Below are positions 17,853 to 26,017 of a DNA stretch of 64,000 nucleotides, in pieces (positions within the stretch are counted from its first letter, which is position 1; every line of letters begins with the position of its first letter). The stretch is from Frigidibacter sp037095735 (GTDB lineage: Bacteria > Pseudomonadota > Alphaproteobacteria > Rhodobacterales > Rhodobacteraceae): positions 124,001-188,000 of the forward strand of contig NZ_JBAWKD010000005.1 in assembly GCF_037095735.1 (NCBI RefSeq). Direction: 5' to 3'. The position numbers and the translations under genes are program-made. The notes beneath the pieces are model-generated. The model ran no database searches, was not told the DNA's origin, and saw nothing but the letters and a program-made list of their open reading frames with translations.

Positions 17853-18713
17853 ATGAACCGCATCGGCATGGTCGGCATCGGCCTGATGGGCCACGGCATC
17901 GCGAAGAACATCCTGGGCCGGGGCTTCGCGCTGTCGTTCCTCGACCACCCCGGCAACCAGCCGGTGGACGACCTGCTGGCGGCGGGCGCCGCCCGGGTGG
18001 ACGGGGTCGAGGCGCTGGCCGCGGACTGCGACGTGCTGCTGCTGTGCGTCACCGGCTCGCCGCAGGTCGAAGAGGTGCTGGGCCGGGTGCTGCCGGTGCT
18101 GCGCGCGGGCACCTTCGTCATCGACTGCTCGACCGCGATTCCGGCCTCGACCGAGGCGCTGGCGGCGAAGGTCGCCGCGGCGGGGGGACGGTTCCTTGAC
18201 GCCGCGATGACGCGCACGCCGAAAGAGGCCGAGGAGGGCCGGCTGAACCTGCTGATCGGCGGCGCGCCCGAGGATCTGGCCGTGGTCGAGCCGCTGCTGG
18301 CCGCCTTTTCCGAAAACCGCTTCCACGCGGGAGGTCCGGGGGCGGGCCACCGGCTGAAGCTTCTGCACAACTTCGTCTCGCTCGGCACCGCGACGCTGCT
18401 GGCCGAGGCCGCGGCCTCGGCGGCCGAGGGCGGGATCGCGCCCGAGGTGCTGGTCGACTGCCTGAAGCGCGGCGGCGGCTATGGGGCCGCGCTCGACCGG
18501 CTGTCGCCCTTCATCCTGACCGGCGACGTGTCCTCGATGCGGTTCAGCAACGCCAACGGGCTGAAGGACATCGGCTATTACCGCCGGATGGTCGCCGATC
18601 TGGGCACGCGCGACGACGTGGCGCGCGGCGTGCTTGCGGCCTATGAGCGGCTGATCGAGGAGGGTAACGGCGAGCGGCTGGTGCCCGAGCAGGTGGCGCT
18701 CTTCCGGCGCTGA
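17853..18713 (+). CDS. Beta-hydroxyacid dehydrogenase family oxidoreductase (3-hydroxyisobutyrate dehydrogenase-like)
   Basis: The 286-aa protein has a Rossmann GIGLMG (about 8-13) and the catalytic Lys at K169 in GAGHRLKLLHN. The canonical substrate motif DAPVSGG is replaced by DAAMTRTPKEAEEGRL (about 116-131), so it is not a standard HIBADH or tartronate-semialdehyde reductase and the substrate is uncertain. An AAGGAG ribosome site lies upstream. The link to TRAP genes and an aldehyde dehydrogenase suggests oxidation of an imported hydroxy acid. Confidence 0.82.
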   Translation: MNRIGMVGIGLMGHGIAKNILGRGFALSFLDHPGNQPVDDLLAAGAARVDGVEALAADCDVLLLCVTGSPQVEEVLGRVLPVLRAGTFVIDCSTAIPASTEALAAKVAAAGGRFLDAAMTRTPKEAEEGRLNLLIGGAPEDLAVVEPLLAAFSENRFHAGGPGAGHRLKLLHNFVSLGTATLLAEAAASAAEGGIAPEVLVDCLKRGGGYGAALDRLSPFILTGDVSSMRFSNANGLKDIGYYRRMVADLGTRDDVARGVLAAYERLIEEGNGERLVPEQVALFRR

Positions 18714-18730
18714 GCCGACAGGCGTATGCT

Positions 18731-18745
18731 TTCCACGATGTGGAA
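18731..18745. promoter_or_regulatory. Palindrome TTCCAC-N3-GTGGAA at the IclR gene start
   Basis: TTCCACgatGTGGAA is a perfect 15-bp inverted repeat that touches the ribosome site (AAGGAG, 18744..18749) of the IclR gene. Its position fits self-repression by an IclR-type dimer, possibly as a roadblock or by masking the ribosome site. Confidence 0.5.
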
Positions 18746-18757
18746 GGAGATCCGCCG

Positions 18758-19507
18758 ATGGTGCAGTCCGTCGACCGGGCGCTGGCCCTGATCGAACACC
18801 TTGCGGAAACCGCAGAGGGCGCGCGGCTGTCGGATGCGGCGCGGGCGGTGGGGCTTGCGCCGTCGACCGCGCATCGCCTGCTGACCACGATGGAGCAGCG
18901 CGGCTTCGTGCAGTTCGCGACGGCGACGGGCCGCTGGTATGTGGGCCGTCGCGCCTTCGCTGTCGGCACCGCCTTCACCCGGCGCGAGAACATCGTGGCC
19001 CCTGCGCTGCCGATCCTGCGCCGGCTGCGCGACGCCACGCGCGAGACGGCGAACCTCGGCGTGCTGGAAGACGGCGTGGTGCGCACCGTGGCGCAGGTCG
19101 AAAGCCGCGAGATCATGCGCGCGATCGCCTCGCCGGGCGGGCGCACGCCGGTGACCTGCTCGGGCATGGGCAAGGCGATCGTCGCGAGCTGGCCCGATGC
19201 GGCGATCGAGGCGCTGGTCGCCCGCCACGGCCTGCCGCCGAAGACGCCGCGCAGCCTGACCTCGGCCGGCGCGCTGATGGCCGAGATCGCGCGGGTGCGC
19301 GCGCAGGGCTATGCGGTCGATGACGAGGAATTCGTGGCGGGCATGCGCTGCGTGGCGGCGGCGGTGTTCTCGGCCGCGGGCGAGCCGGTCTGCGCGATCT
19401 CGATCTCTGGCCTTGCCGCAAGGGTCACGCCCGCGGCGGTGCCAGAACTGGCGGGCGTGGTGATGAAGGCGGCCGAGGAACTGGGCGGGAAGCTGTCGGG
19501 GCTGTAG
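18758..19507 (+). CDS. IclR-family transcriptional regulator
   Basis: The 249-aa protein has an N-terminal winged helix (about 5-60, APSTAHRLLTTMEQRGF) and a C-terminal effector domain (TCSGMGKAIVASWPD, DDEEFVAGMRCVAAAVF). The ATG at 18758 is used because AAGGAG stands 8 nt upstream; a GTG at 18740 in the same frame lacks one. It is co-directional with, and 44 bp after, the dehydrogenase gene, and probably controls the TRAP/aldehyde dehydrogenase locus. Confidence 0.88.
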   Translation: MVQSVDRALALIEHLAETAEGARLSDAARAVGLAPSTAHRLLTTMEQRGFVQFATATGRWYVGRRAFAVGTAFTRRENIVAPALPILRRLRDATRETANLGVLEDGVVRTVAQVESREIMRAIASPGGRTPVTCSGMGKAIVASWPDAAIEALVARHGLPPKTPRSLTSAGALMAEIARVRAQGYAVDDEEFVAGMRCVAAAVFSAAGEPVCAISISGLAARVTPAAVPELAGVVMKAAEELGGKLSGL

Positions 19508-19701
19508 GGGGGCGGTTCGGCGGATCCGCGCGGTCCGTGGTCTGCCGCCTTGCCACGGGTCGCTCCGTCGCCGTCCTGCGAACGTTACGGCAGTTCGCTC
19601 GGCCTTGTCCGCGCCGGCAGGATGGTGAGCGTGCATCGGCGGGATGGAGCCTTCGCGGGTCCGATCCTGCCGCCCGCCGGTGCCCCGCCCGAGACATAGG
19701 A

Positions 19702-19739
19702 AAGGGGCCGGTCGCTCCCCAAAAGACGACCGGCCCCTT
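19702..19739 (-). terminator. Hairpin between the IclR and HtrA genes
   Basis: A perfect 13-bp stem (AAGGGGCCGGTCG with its complement) encloses a 12-nt loop 41 bp past the HtrA stop. It lies between convergent genes and could work in both directions. The T tract on the HtrA side is short (CTTTCC). The remaining 19508..19701 spacer shows nothing recognisable. Confidence 0.6.
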
Positions 19740-19779
19740 CGCGCGCTCCGAGGTACAGACGGAGGCGTCGTGCCTTCGA

Positions 19780-20913
19780 TCAGGCGTCCTTCGACTTCGC
19801 GAGGTTGCCGATGGTGACGTCCAGATCGGTGTTCTTGCCGTGGCGCAGCACGGTGATCTTCTCGTTGGTGCCGGGCTTGGTGTCGGCCACGGCGCGTGTC
19901 AGGTCACGCACGTCGCCGATCTTGGTCGCGCCGATCTGCATCAGGATGTCGCCCGGCTGCAGGCCCGCTTTGGCCGCCGGGCTGTCCGGCACCACCGCGG
20001 CCACGACCGCGCCCTTCTGCTCGGCATAGCCCAGCACCTGCGCGACCTCGTCGCTCATCGGCTTGATCTGCACGCCCAGCCAGCCGCGCTCGATCTCGCC
20101 GCCCTTCTCGATCTGGCCGACGACGTTCTGCACCAGGTCCGAGGGCACCGCGAACCCGATCCCGACCGAGCCGCCGTCGGGCGAGAAGATCGCGGTGTTG
20201 ACCCCGATCACCTGCCCCGCCTCGTTGAAGAGCGGCCCGCCCGAGTTGCCGCGGTTGATGGCCGCGTCGGTCTGGATGTAGTCGTCATAGGGCCCGGCCT
20301 GGATGTCGCGCGACTTGGCCGAGATGATGCCCGAGGTCACGGTGCCGCCCAGCCCGAAGGGCGAGCCGACCGCCAGCACCGCATCGCCGACGCGGATGGT
20401 GTCGCTGTCGCCGAAGCTGACCGCCGGCAGGTCGACATCCGCGCTGATCTTGATCACCGCCACATCGGTCATCGGGTCGGTGCCGATCACCTTGGCGTCG
20501 AAGCTGCGCCCGTCCGAGAGCTTGACCTTCACCGTCTCGGCCCCGTCGACGACGTGGTTGTTGGTGACGATCGTGCCGTCCTTGCCGACGATGAAGCCCG
20601 AACCGACGCCCATCACCGGCTTCGAATTGCCTTCCATGGCGCCCGGAGGGATGCCCGGCACGCCGAAGCGGCGCTGCAGTTCCTGCATCATCTCCATCTG
20701 GGCCCGCTGCTGGTCGTTCATCTCGGGCTGCTTCTCGGTCACCTCGATGTAGACGACCGAGGGGGCAAGTTTCTCGACGAGGTCCGCGTAGCCGCCGGGG
20801 GGCACGGCGAGGGCGGGCGAGGCCGTGATCATCGCGGCACCGCCGGCGCCGACCACCGAGGCGAGCGCGAGGCCGGACAGGGTCTTGGAACGGGTGAGGG
20901 TGCGAATGGACAT
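19780..20913 (-). CDS. HtrA/DegP-family periplasmic serine protease with a single PDZ domain
   Basis: The 377-aa protein has an N-terminal hydrophobic export segment (about 12-36, ending ASPALA) and a trypsin-like domain with the triad H120 (TNNHVV), D150 (TDVAVI) and S224 (GNSGGP). One PDZ domain (about 275-370) is visible, so the architecture is closer to DegS than to two-PDZ DegP. It degrades or guards misfolded envelope proteins. The start at 20913 has GGAGGA 5 nt upstream. It is divergent from a two-component system and shares a promoter region carrying paired palindromes, a strong sign of envelope-stress control by that system. Confidence 0.9.
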   Translation of the reverse strand: MSIRTLTRSKTLSGLALASVVGAGGAAMITASPALAVPPGGYADLVEKLAPSVVYIEVTEKQPEMNDQQRAQMEMMQELQRRFGVPGIPPGAMEGNSKPVMGVGSGFIVGKDGTIVTNNHVVDGAETVKVKLSDGRSFDAKVIGTDPMTDVAVIKISADVDLPAVSFGDSDTIRVGDAVLAVGSPFGLGGTVTSGIISAKSRDIQAGPYDDYIQTDAAINRGNSGGPLFNEAGQVIGVNTAIFSPDGGSVGIGFAVPSDLVQNVVGQIEKGGEIERGWLGVQIKPMSDEVAQVLGYAEQKGAVVAAVVPDSPAAKAGLQPGDILMQIGATKIGDVRDLTRAVADTKPGTNEKITVLRHGKNTDLDVTIGNLAKSKDA

Positions 20914-21019
20914 GGTATCCTCCGGTGTGACTGTTTCGTGCCGCTCTCCGTCGGAAGACCCGCTGCGGCTCGGCATGGGGTCAATCTGGGCCCGGGCTTT
21001 CAAGACTGCCTGTCAGCGC

Positions 21020-21037
21020 GATTACATGTCTGTAATC
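21020..21037. promoter_or_regulatory. Palindrome GATTACA-N4-TGTAATC (response-regulator site 1)
   Basis: GATTACAtgtcTGTAATC has perfect 7-bp arms and lies between the HtrA and response-regulator genes. A second, imperfect copy lies exactly 32 bp to the right. Confidence 0.6.
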
Positions 21038-21051
21038 CACCGGGATCAGCG

Positions 21052-21070
21052 GGTTACGGTTCTGTAATCC
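21052..21070. promoter_or_regulatory. Second copy of the palindrome (response-regulator site 2)
   Basis: GGTTACGGTTCTGTAATCC repeats the TGTAATC arm of site 1 32 bp away, three helical turns, with a two-mismatch left arm. Tandem same-face sites in a divergent promoter fit binding by an OmpR-type dimer pair. Confidence 0.5.
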
Positions 21071-21157
21071 GGGCGTCAGGCGGGCGAGAGGCCAGCGCGC
21101 CAGATGGGTGGGGACACTCGCCAAACGCGCGGGTTTCGCCTAACTGGAGGAAGGGCC

Positions 21158-21892
21158 ATGCCCGAGGCTGCCACCCAGACTGCCAACCAGACTGCCACCC
21201 GCACCCGGAGCGGAGACGACATGAAGATACTCGTGCTCGAGGACGACCGGACCACCGGCGATTACATCGTCGACGGCCTCGCGCGCGAGGGGCATTCGGT
21301 CGACCTGCTGACCGAGGGCCGCGAGGGGCTGATCCGCGCCTCGACCGCCGATTACGACGTGATGGTGGTCGACCGGATGCTGCCCGGGCTCGACGGGCTC
21401 AGTCTGGTGCGGACGCTGCGCGCGACCGGCAACCGCACGCCGGTGCTGTTCCTGACCTCGCTCGGCGGGGTCGACGACCGGATCGAGGGGCTGAACGCGG
21501 GCGGCGACGACTACCTGACCAAGCCCTTCGCCTTCGGCGAGCTGTCGGCGCGGCTGGCGGCGCTGGCGCGGCGGCCGCAGATGAAGGCCGAAGAGACGGT
21601 GCTGGCGGCGGGCGATCTGAAGATGGACCTGATCCGGCGCCGGGTGACGCGCGGCGGGGTCGAGATCGACCTTCTGCCGCGCGAATTCGCGCTTCTGGAA
21701 CATCTGATGCGGCGCAAGGGCAGGGTGCAGACCCGCACCATGCTGCTGGAGGCGGTCTGGGACCTGAACTTCGATCCGCAGACCAACGTGGTCGAGACCC
21801 ATATCAGCCGGCTGCGCGCCAAGGTCGACAAGCCCTTCGCGCAGGAACTGATCGAGACCGTGCGCGGCGCGGGCTACCGGATCGCGGAATGA
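21158..21892 (+). CDS. OmpR-family response regulator
   Basis: The protein is 244 aa from the ATG at 21158, which has GGAGGAAGGG 4 nt upstream. A second ATG at 21221 would give a 223-aa protein starting directly with MKILVLEDD, the normal family N-terminus. The extra residues are a Thr/Gln-rich stretch from a short DNA repeat (CAGACTGCCA). The receiver has acidic E28/D29/D30, phosphoacceptor D72 in VVDRMLPG and the KPF lysine. The C-terminal winged helix ends RAKVDKPF...TVRGAGYRI. It overlaps the kinase gene by 4 bp and probably controls the divergent HtrA gene and itself. Confidence 0.9.
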   Translation: MPEAATQTANQTATRTRSGDDMKILVLEDDRTTGDYIVDGLAREGHSVDLLTEGREGLIRASTADYDVMVVDRMLPGLDGLSLVRTLRATGNRTPVLFLTSLGGVDDRIEGLNAGGDDYLTKPFAFGELSARLAALARRPQMKAEETVLAAGDLKMDLIRRRVTRGGVEIDLLPREFALLEHLMRRKGRVQTRTMLLEAVWDLNFDPQTNVVETHISRLRAKVDKPFAQELIETVRGAGYRIAE

Positions 21893-23262
21893 GCCGATCG
21901 CGGCGCCTGTGGCTGTCGACGCCGGTGCGGCTGGCCGCGGGGCTGGTCGCGCTGTTCGTGCTGGCGAGCCTTGCGACGCTCGCGGCCTCTTACGCCGTGA
22001 CCCGCGCGTCCTTGGCCGAAGGGCTGCGCGACGATCTGCGCGCGGCGGTGGCGGGCTATTCGGCGGCACCGACGCCGGGCGCGATCGGCGATCTGGTCAA
22101 TGCCGAGGCGCAGGCGACCGACCCTCGGCGGCGGATCATCAGCTATCTTTCCCCGGACGGCCGGCGCTATGGCAACGGCTATCTGGCGCCCGGCGAAGAG
22201 GGGTTCCGGCTTTACCCGCTGGAAGACCTGCAACTGGAAAACCATCTGCCCTATCTCGCCTTCACCGCGCGGCTGCGCGGGGGCCTGCTGACGGTCGCCG
22301 CCAGCCAGAGCCAGATCGAGGATCTGGGCCGCGCCTATGTCACCCTGCTGCTGGTCAGCCTTCTTCCCAGCGTCGTCATCGCGATGGCGGGCGGGGTCTG
22401 GATCGCGCGGCGCACGGGGCGGCGGATCGACGGGCTGGGCGCGGTGCTGGACCGGATCGCGGCGGGCGAGCTGTCGGCGCGGGTCGCGGGCCCGCATCGG
22501 CGCGACGACGACCTGACGGTGATCGGCGAGCGGATCAACGACATGGCCAGCGCCCGCGAGGCCGCGACCGAGGCGCTGCGGCAGGTTTCGGCCGATATCG
22601 CGCATGACCTGAAGACGCCGATCCAGCGGGTCTCGGTGCTGCTCGAACGGCTGCGCGGGGTCGAAGGTCTGCCGGAGGAGGCGCTGGCGCTGGCCGACAA
22701 GGCCGGGGCCGAGACCGAGGGCATTGCCGCGACCTTCCAGGCGCTTCTGCAGATCGCGCAGATCGAGGGTGGCAGCCCGCGCGCGCGCTTCGCCCTGGTC
22801 GATCTGGCCGAGATCGCGCGCACGCTGGGCGAAGTCTACGCGCCCTCGGCCGAAGACAGCGGCCACCGGCTGGATCTGGCGATCGCGCCGGGCCCGGTGC
22901 GGGTGACGGGCGACAGGGCGCTGCTGGGGCAGGTGATCGCCAACCTGATCGAGAACGCCCTGCGCCACACCGCGCCGGGCAGCCGGATCCGGCTGTCGCT
23001 GGCTGAGGATGCCGGCGGCGCTCGCCTGGCGGTCGAGGATGACGGCCCCGGCATCCCCGAGGCAGAGCGCGGCAATGTCCTGCGCCGTCTCTACCGGCTC
23101 GAGCGCAGCCGCACGACGCCGGGCAGCGGGCTGGGCCTGTCGCTGGTCGCGGTGATCGCCGATCTGCACGGGGCCGAGCTTCGGCTGGAAGGTGCCGATC
23201 CGGGGCTGCGGGTGGCGATCGACTTCCCCGCGGTCAAGAAATCCTCTCCCGATGCGGCCTGA
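21889..23262 (+). CDS. Membrane sensor histidine kinase
   Basis: The 457-aa protein has transmembrane helices at about 12-37 and 149-172 around a roughly 110-residue periplasmic sensor, then a HAMP linker (about 173-225), HisKA with H239 in ADIAHDLKTP, and HATPase with NLIENALRHT, EDDGPGIPE and GSGLGLSL. It overlaps the response regulator (ATGA). The cognate signal is unknown. HtrA as neighbour suggests envelope or protein-folding stress. Confidence 0.93.
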   Translation: MSRSRRLWLSTPVRLAAGLVALFVLASLATLAASYAVTRASLAEGLRDDLRAAVAGYSAAPTPGAIGDLVNAEAQATDPRRRIISYLSPDGRRYGNGYLAPGEEGFRLYPLEDLQLENHLPYLAFTARLRGGLLTVAASQSQIEDLGRAYVTLLLVSLLPSVVIAMAGGVWIARRTGRRIDGLGAVLDRIAAGELSARVAGPHRRDDDLTVIGERINDMASAREAATEALRQVSADIAHDLKTPIQRVSVLLERLRGVEGLPEEALALADKAGAETEGIAATFQALLQIAQIEGGSPRARFALVDLAEIARTLGEVYAPSAEDSGHRLDLAIAPGPVRVTGDRALLGQVIANLIENALRHTAPGSRIRLSLAEDAGGARLAVEDDGPGIPEAERGNVLRRLYRLERSRTTPGSGLGLSLVAVIADLHGAELRLEGADPGLRVAIDFPAVKKSSPDAA

Positions 23263-23308
23263 CTGCGCTATCACGGCGGAGAGGGACGAATCAGAGGGTT
23301 CGGGGCGG

Positions 23309-23884
23309 ATGACCAGATGCGGCTGGCGCAGGGCGAAGCGGTGCGGGATCACTCTCGCGGTGCTTCTGGCGGGCTTTGTTGGCTACCTCGGCTGGCTTCA
23401 GGTCTCGGGCAATGTCCACACCGTGGTGCGTGGCGAACTCTACCGCTCGGCCCAGCCTGATGCGCAGATGCTGGAAGAGATGGTCGCGCGGAACGGCATC
23501 CGCAGCGTGATCAACCTGCGCGGCGCCGAAGAGCACGAGGGCTGGTACCGCGAAGAGATCGCGACCGCCAAGCGGCTTGGCCTGAGCCATGCCGATTACC
23601 GGATGTCGGCCAGCAAGGATGTCTCGGCCGCCGAGGCGCAGGAGATCATCCGACTGCTGCGCGACATGCCGAAGCCGCTCTTGGTGCATTGCAAGTCGGG
23701 CTCGGACCGCACCGGGCTGGTCTCGGCGCTGTATCTGGCCGGGGTCGACGGCTCGGACGAGGAAAGTGCCGAGGACCAGCTGTCGATCTACTACGGCCAT
23801 ATCGGCGTGCCGGTGCTGTCGGCGGCCTGGCCGATGGACCGCAGCTGGGAAGCGATCGAACATCTGTTCGGCTTCGACAGCTGA
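23309..23884 (+). CDS. Membrane-anchored dual-specificity/tyrosine phosphatase-like protein
   Basis: The 191-aa protein has one N-terminal hydrophobic segment (about 12-32) and a cysteine-phosphatase domain with VHCKSGSDRTG, giving nucleophile C128 and R134 (HCX5R). A LRGAEEHEGWY segment supplies the likely general-acid loop region. It resembles small bacterial DSP-like phosphatases found beside two-component systems. A lone anchor with basic residues at the very N-terminus predicts a periplasmic catalytic domain. It follows the kinase by 46 bp and is likely co-transcribed. The substrate could be protein or a phospholipid; I cannot tell. Confidence 0.8.
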   Translation: MTRCGWRRAKRCGITLAVLLAGFVGYLGWLQVSGNVHTVVRGELYRSAQPDAQMLEEMVARNGIRSVINLRGAEEHEGWYREEIATAKRLGLSHADYRMSASKDVSAAEAQEIIRLLRDMPKPLLVHCKSGSDRTGLVSALYLAGVDGSDEESAEDQLSIYYGHIGVPVLSAAWPMDRSWEAIEHLFGFDS

Positions 23885-23885
23885 G

Positions 23886-25676
23886 TCATTCCGCCGCCGC
23901 GGTGCGGGCCGCGAGGAAGCCGCGCCAGCCGCCGAAGCGGGTGATCTCTTCCGCGCCCTGCAGGGCCTGCGCCTCGCACAGGAAGCCCTTGCAGCTGCGG
24001 CCGTCCTCGAGCGTGACGGTGCCCAGCCCCAGCGGTGACGGGATCCCGGCGAGGAAGGCCCCGACCGCCGCCATCGGCAGCGCCCAGAGCTCGACATCGA
24101 TGCAGGCCCCCGCGGCGTCGCGGACCATGCCGGGCTTCGGCACCGCCGATCCGGGCAGGACGTAAAGCCGGTAGTCGGCACTGGTCTGCGCGGCCCCGAG
24201 GCAGCGCGCGCCGAGCCGGGTCAGCTCGTGGTTCAGCGGCAGCCCAGTCATGTGCGCGCCGACCGCGGCCACCACCAGCTCGTCCGGTTCCGGCGCCGGC
24301 AGGGCCAGCGGGGCCGGGCGTGCAAGACCGGCGCCGGGCGACAGCGCGGCATCGACCTCGATCCGCGCGGCGAAATCCGCAAGCCGGCCGTCGAGGCCCG
24401 CGCGGGCCAGCAGCGTCACGCTGCCGGGAAGCCCGTCGGCGCGCGGCGCGGTCGGGACCGCCAGCCCGCAGAGATCCATCAGGTTGACGAAGTTCGTGTA
24501 GGTGCCGAGCCGGGCATTGGGCGTGATCGGGTCTTCCGCGATCTCGGCCAGCGTCACCGGGCGCGGGTAGGTCGGCACGCAGAGCATGTCGAGCCCGGCG
24601 AGCGCAGGCTCGGCCTTCCGGCGCAGCTCCGCCAGCCGGTAGAAGCCGCGGAAGGCGTCGACCGCGGTCAGCGAGGTCGCCGCGGCGACGATCCGGCGGG
24701 TGACGGGATGGACCTCGGGCGCGTCGCCCGCCATCCAGGGCTCGATCGCGGCCATCCGTTCCGCGACCCAGGCGCCCTCGTAAAGCATCCGGGCCACGTC
24801 GAAGCAGGGCGAAAGGTCGATCTCGCGCAGCTCTGCCCCCAGCGCGCGCATCCGCGCCAGCGCCGCGTCGAAGGCGGCCTCTTGTGCGGCATCGCCGAAG
24901 AAGATGCGCGAGCCCGAGTCGGGCACGCCGATCACCGGGCGCGGCAGCGTCTCCAGCCGCGGCGCGGGCAGCGGGCGCGAATAGGCGTCCTGCGGATCGT
25001 ACCCGGCCGCGACGCGGGTGACGGCCCAGGCATCGGCGACCCCCGCGGCGAAGACCGAGACCGTGTCGAGCGTCCGGCAGGCCGGGACCATGCCCGCGGC
25101 GGACAGGAGCCCGAGGGTCGGCTTCAGCCCGACGATCCCGTTCAGCCCCGCCGGCACCCGGCCAGAGCCCGCGGTGTCGGTGCCAAGCGCGAAGGTCGCG
25201 ATCCCCCGCGCCACCGCCACCGCCGAGCCCGAGGACGAGCCGCCGGGGACGAGATCGGGGTTCAGCGCGTTCTTCGGGATGGGGTAGGGGCTGCGCACGC
25301 CGACGAGCCCGGTCGCGAACTGGTCGAGGTTGGTCTTGCCGATGACCACGGCGCCCGCGGCGCGCAGCCGCGCCACGACCTCGGCGTCGCGGTCGGGCGT
25401 GTAGGCGAAGGCCGGGCAGGCGGCGGTGGTCGGCAGGCCCGCGACGTCGATGTTGTCCTTGACCGCGAAGGGCACGCCCCACAGCGGGAAGGCCGCCGGG
25501 TCGAAGGGCGGCAGCGCGTCCAGCGCGGCTGCGAACTGCACGGGCGTGCAGGCGGTGATGAAGATGCCGGGATCGTTCGACGCCGCCAACCGATCGGCGA
25601 TCCCGGCAAAGACCCCGATCGGGTGTCCCCCTGCGGCGTAATGGGCGTGAAGTGCTGCGATGGAGAGGTCGGTCAT
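23886..25676 (-). CDS. atzF: Allophanate hydrolase
   Basis: The 596-aa protein has an N-terminal amidase-signature domain with the Lys-Ser-Ser triad K73 (AVKDNID), S148 (GGSSSGSA) and S171 (DTAGSGR), and a roughly 150-residue C-terminal domain (from about 445; LPLNHEL, YRLYVLPG, CKGFLCE) characteristic of AtzF/DUR1,2-type allophanate hydrolases. It converts allophanate to two ammonia and two CO2. It is the last gene of the biuret-type operon, and its ATG overlaps the cupin stop. It ends 1 bp from the convergent phosphatase gene. Confidence 0.93.
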   Translation of the reverse strand: MTDLSIAALHAHYAAGGHPIGVFAGIADRLAASNDPGIFITACTPVQFAAALDALPPFDPAAFPLWGVPFAVKDNIDVAGLPTTAACPAFAYTPDRDAEVVARLRAAGAVVIGKTNLDQFATGLVGVRSPYPIPKNALNPDLVPGGSSSGSAVAVARGIATFALGTDTAGSGRVPAGLNGIVGLKPTLGLLSAAGMVPACRTLDTVSVFAAGVADAWAVTRVAAGYDPQDAYSRPLPAPRLETLPRPVIGVPDSGSRIFFGDAAQEAAFDAALARMRALGAELREIDLSPCFDVARMLYEGAWVAERMAAIEPWMAGDAPEVHPVTRRIVAAATSLTAVDAFRGFYRLAELRRKAEPALAGLDMLCVPTYPRPVTLAEIAEDPITPNARLGTYTNFVNLMDLCGLAVPTAPRADGLPGSVTLLARAGLDGRLADFAARIEVDAALSPGAGLARPAPLALPAPEPDELVVAAVGAHMTGLPLNHELTRLGARCLGAAQTSADYRLYVLPGSAVPKPGMVRDAAGACIDVELWALPMAAVGAFLAGIPSPLGLGTVTLEDGRSCKGFLCEAQALQGAEEITRFGGWRGFLAARTAAAE

Positions 25677-26017
25677 GCCGCGCTCTCCCCGGCCAGGAAC
25701 TGCACCGGTCTCTCCCACTGGATCAGCACGACGCAGCCTTCCTCGGACCAGACCGAATGCTCGGTGCCTTCCGGGTTGAAGATGACGCTGCCCGCGGCAT
25801 AGGTGCCGGTCTCGTCGCTCTGGCTGCCTTCCAGCACCAGGATCGTTTCCAGCCCCGCGTGGCGATGGCGCGGCGCGACCGCGCCGGGGCGGTAGCGCAG
25901 AAGTGCTACATCGGGCGGGCCCTGCCAAAGGCGGCAGATCTCGATCCCGTCGCGGAACGGTTCATAGGGCTGGTCATGCCAGCCGCGCGGGGTGAGGACG
26001 GCAGACAGGTCAGGCAT
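25673..26017 (-). CDS. Small cupin-domain protein
   Basis: The 114-aa single cupin has the metal-binding pattern RHRHAGLETILVLEGS (about 50-65) and a second His in GTEHSVW. Related small cupins sit in amide-degradation operons without a settled role. It lies between the second isochorismatase-like hydrolase and AtzF, overlapping both by a few bases, so translation is coupled. It may be an accessory metal enzyme or sensor. Confidence 0.75.
   Translation of the reverse strand: MPDLSAVLTPRGWHDQPYEPFRDGIEICRLWQGPPDVALLRYRPGAVAPRHRHAGLETILVLEGSQSDETGTYAAGSVIFNPEGTEHSVWSEEGCVVLIQWERPVQFLAGESAA

Noticed and set aside
19537..21888. Very long plus-strand open frame running into the histidine kinase
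   Set aside because: It is antisense to the HtrA gene and then passes through the response regulator in another frame. Its translation has low-complexity Arg/Asp/His composition and no domain until the true kinase start at 21889.
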